A stretch of 64,000 nucleotides of DNA from Ensifer aridi (GTDB lineage: Bacteria; Pseudomonadota; Alphaproteobacteria; Rhizobiales; Rhizobiaceae). A program made the position numbers and the translations under genes. The stretch covers positions 269,832 through 333,831 of the forward strand of contig NZ_LUAV01000002.1 of assembly GCF_002078505.1 (NCBI RefSeq), written 5' to 3'. The notes beneath the pieces are model-generated. The model saw nothing but the letters and a program-made list of their open reading frames with translations, had not been told where the DNA came from and searched no databases. Below are positions 63,489-64,000 of this stretch, one piece after another (position 1 is the stretch's first letter; each line of letters opens with the position of its first letter).

Positions 63489-64000
63489 ATGGACGAACTC
63501 GCCATTGTCGACCGTCGCAACTTGCGCAGAAAGCTGAGCTTCTGGCGCTGGGCGGCGGCGGCCATCCTCGCCGCCGGCGGCCTCGCGCTGTTTGTCTTTT
63601 CCGGCTGGAGCGAAGTGACGGAGCGCGCCCGCGATCATGTTGCCCGCGTGACCGTTTCGGGCCTCATCCAGGACGACCGGGAACTGGTGCAGCGGCTGGA
63701 GAGGATCGCCGACAACCCATCCGTCAAGGCCCTGATCGTGACGATATCCTCGCCGGGCGGGACCACCTATGGCGGCGAAATCATTTACAAGGCGATCCGC
63801 AAGGTTGCCGCGAAGAAGCCGGTCGTCTCGAACGTGCGGACGCTTGCCGCCTCCGCCGGTTATCTAATCGCGCTCGCCGGCGATCGGATCGTCGCCGGCG
63901 AGACATCCATCACCGGCTCGATCGGGGTCATCTTCCAGTATCCGCAGGTCAAGGATTTGATGGACAAGCTCGGCGTGTCGCTTGAGTCGATCAAATCGAG
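63489..64000 (+). CDS. sppA: Signal peptide peptidase SppA (S49 family), C-terminus beyond window
   Basis: SppA is a membrane-anchored periplasmic serine protease that degrades cleaved signal peptides. ATG 63489 (GGGAGAAG upstream) opens a frame of 170 codons that runs off the window. One membrane anchor (WAAAAILAAGGLALFVFSGW) is followed by VTVSGLI, ISSPGGTTYGGEIIYKAI and VSNVRTLAASAGYLIALAGD, where the Ser of ASAGY is the nucleophile, then TGSIGVIFQYP. The catalytic Lys lies in or past the missing part. Confidence 0.93.
   Translation, partial: MDELAIVDRRNLRRKLSFWRWAAAAILAAGGLALFVFSGWSEVTERARDHVARVTVSGLIQDDRELVQRLERIADNPSVKALIVTISSPGGTTYGGEIIYKAIRKVAAKKPVVSNVRTLAASAGYLIALAGDRIVAGETSITGSIGVIFQYPQVKDLMDKLGVSLESIKS

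Overview
The window is GC-rich, densely coded alphaproteobacterial DNA. Gene content and order point to the chromosome of a Sinorhizobium/Ensifer species close to S. meliloti. Supporting evidence is pmtA next to dnaN; an iolY-iolR-iolC-iolD-iolE-iolB locus; the series ubiB-ubiE / mutM - enoyl-CoA hydratase - rpsT - dnaA, then rph/hrcA-grpE, ptsN-hpf-rpoN and lptB-lptA-lptC; an alphaproteobacterial LexA box (GTTC-N7-GTTC) at comM; and several families of rhizobial intergenic palindromic repeats. The assignment rests on remembered gene order and was not tested by a search.

Layout. 1-4.6 kb: pyrF (cut by the left edge) with a histidine phosphatase, pmtA (phosphatidylcholine synthesis), dnaN, rsmI and yraN. 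4.7-10.1 kb: a UgpBAEC-type glycerol-3-phosphate ABC transporter operon ending in an EEP-fold phosphatase; ugpA is frameshifted and has lost its normal start codon. 10.3-14.8 kb: gshB, LexA-linked comM, then a frameshifted small secreted protein coupled to a periplasmic ClpP-like protein. 15-25.5 kb: cysK; an Lrp/EamA/NIPSNAP group; dut and prfC; a membrane protein; an AraC/EamA/B3-B4 group; an XRE regulator; an epimerase; a GFA protein. 25.6-33.9 kb: the myo-inositol catabolic locus with its RpiR-type repressor IolR and three matching operator sites. 34-39 kb: a class II amidotransferase, coaBC, an Rrf2 regulator with a frameshifted thioredoxin-reductase-like partner, an SDR and an acetyltransferase.

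39.3-46.5 kb: ubiB-ubiE (ubiquinone), mutM, enoyl-CoA hydratase, rpsT and dnaA, the last with an unusually long upstream region. 46.7-49.8 kb: a DGPF/YCII protein translationally coupled to an ECF42-type sigma factor with a long C-terminal extension, followed by an SRPBCC protein and a SnoaL-VOC fusion. 49.9-55.1 kb: rph-VOC-rdgB-hemW diverging from hrcA-grpE (heat-shock control). 55.2-58.2 kb: a MITE-like repeat, an aldonolactone-oxidase-type flavoprotein, an SDR and ptsN. 58.3-64 kb: hpf, rpoN, lptB-lptA-lptC (LPS export) and the start of sppA.

Most of the window is housekeeping. The observations most worth a second look are a candidate small RNA between pmtA and dnaN; the ugp operon with its EEP phosphatase and decaying ugpA; the shared IolR operator/promoter architecture; the Rrf2 operator lying across its own start codon; a CoaBC with Ser where E. 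coli has its catalytic Cys; the ECF42/DGPF module; a sigma-54-type site next to rpoN pointing away from it; and three frameshifts in otherwise intact reading frames, which may be real decay or assembly error. I found no CRISPR array, prophage, transposase gene, tRNA or rRNA.
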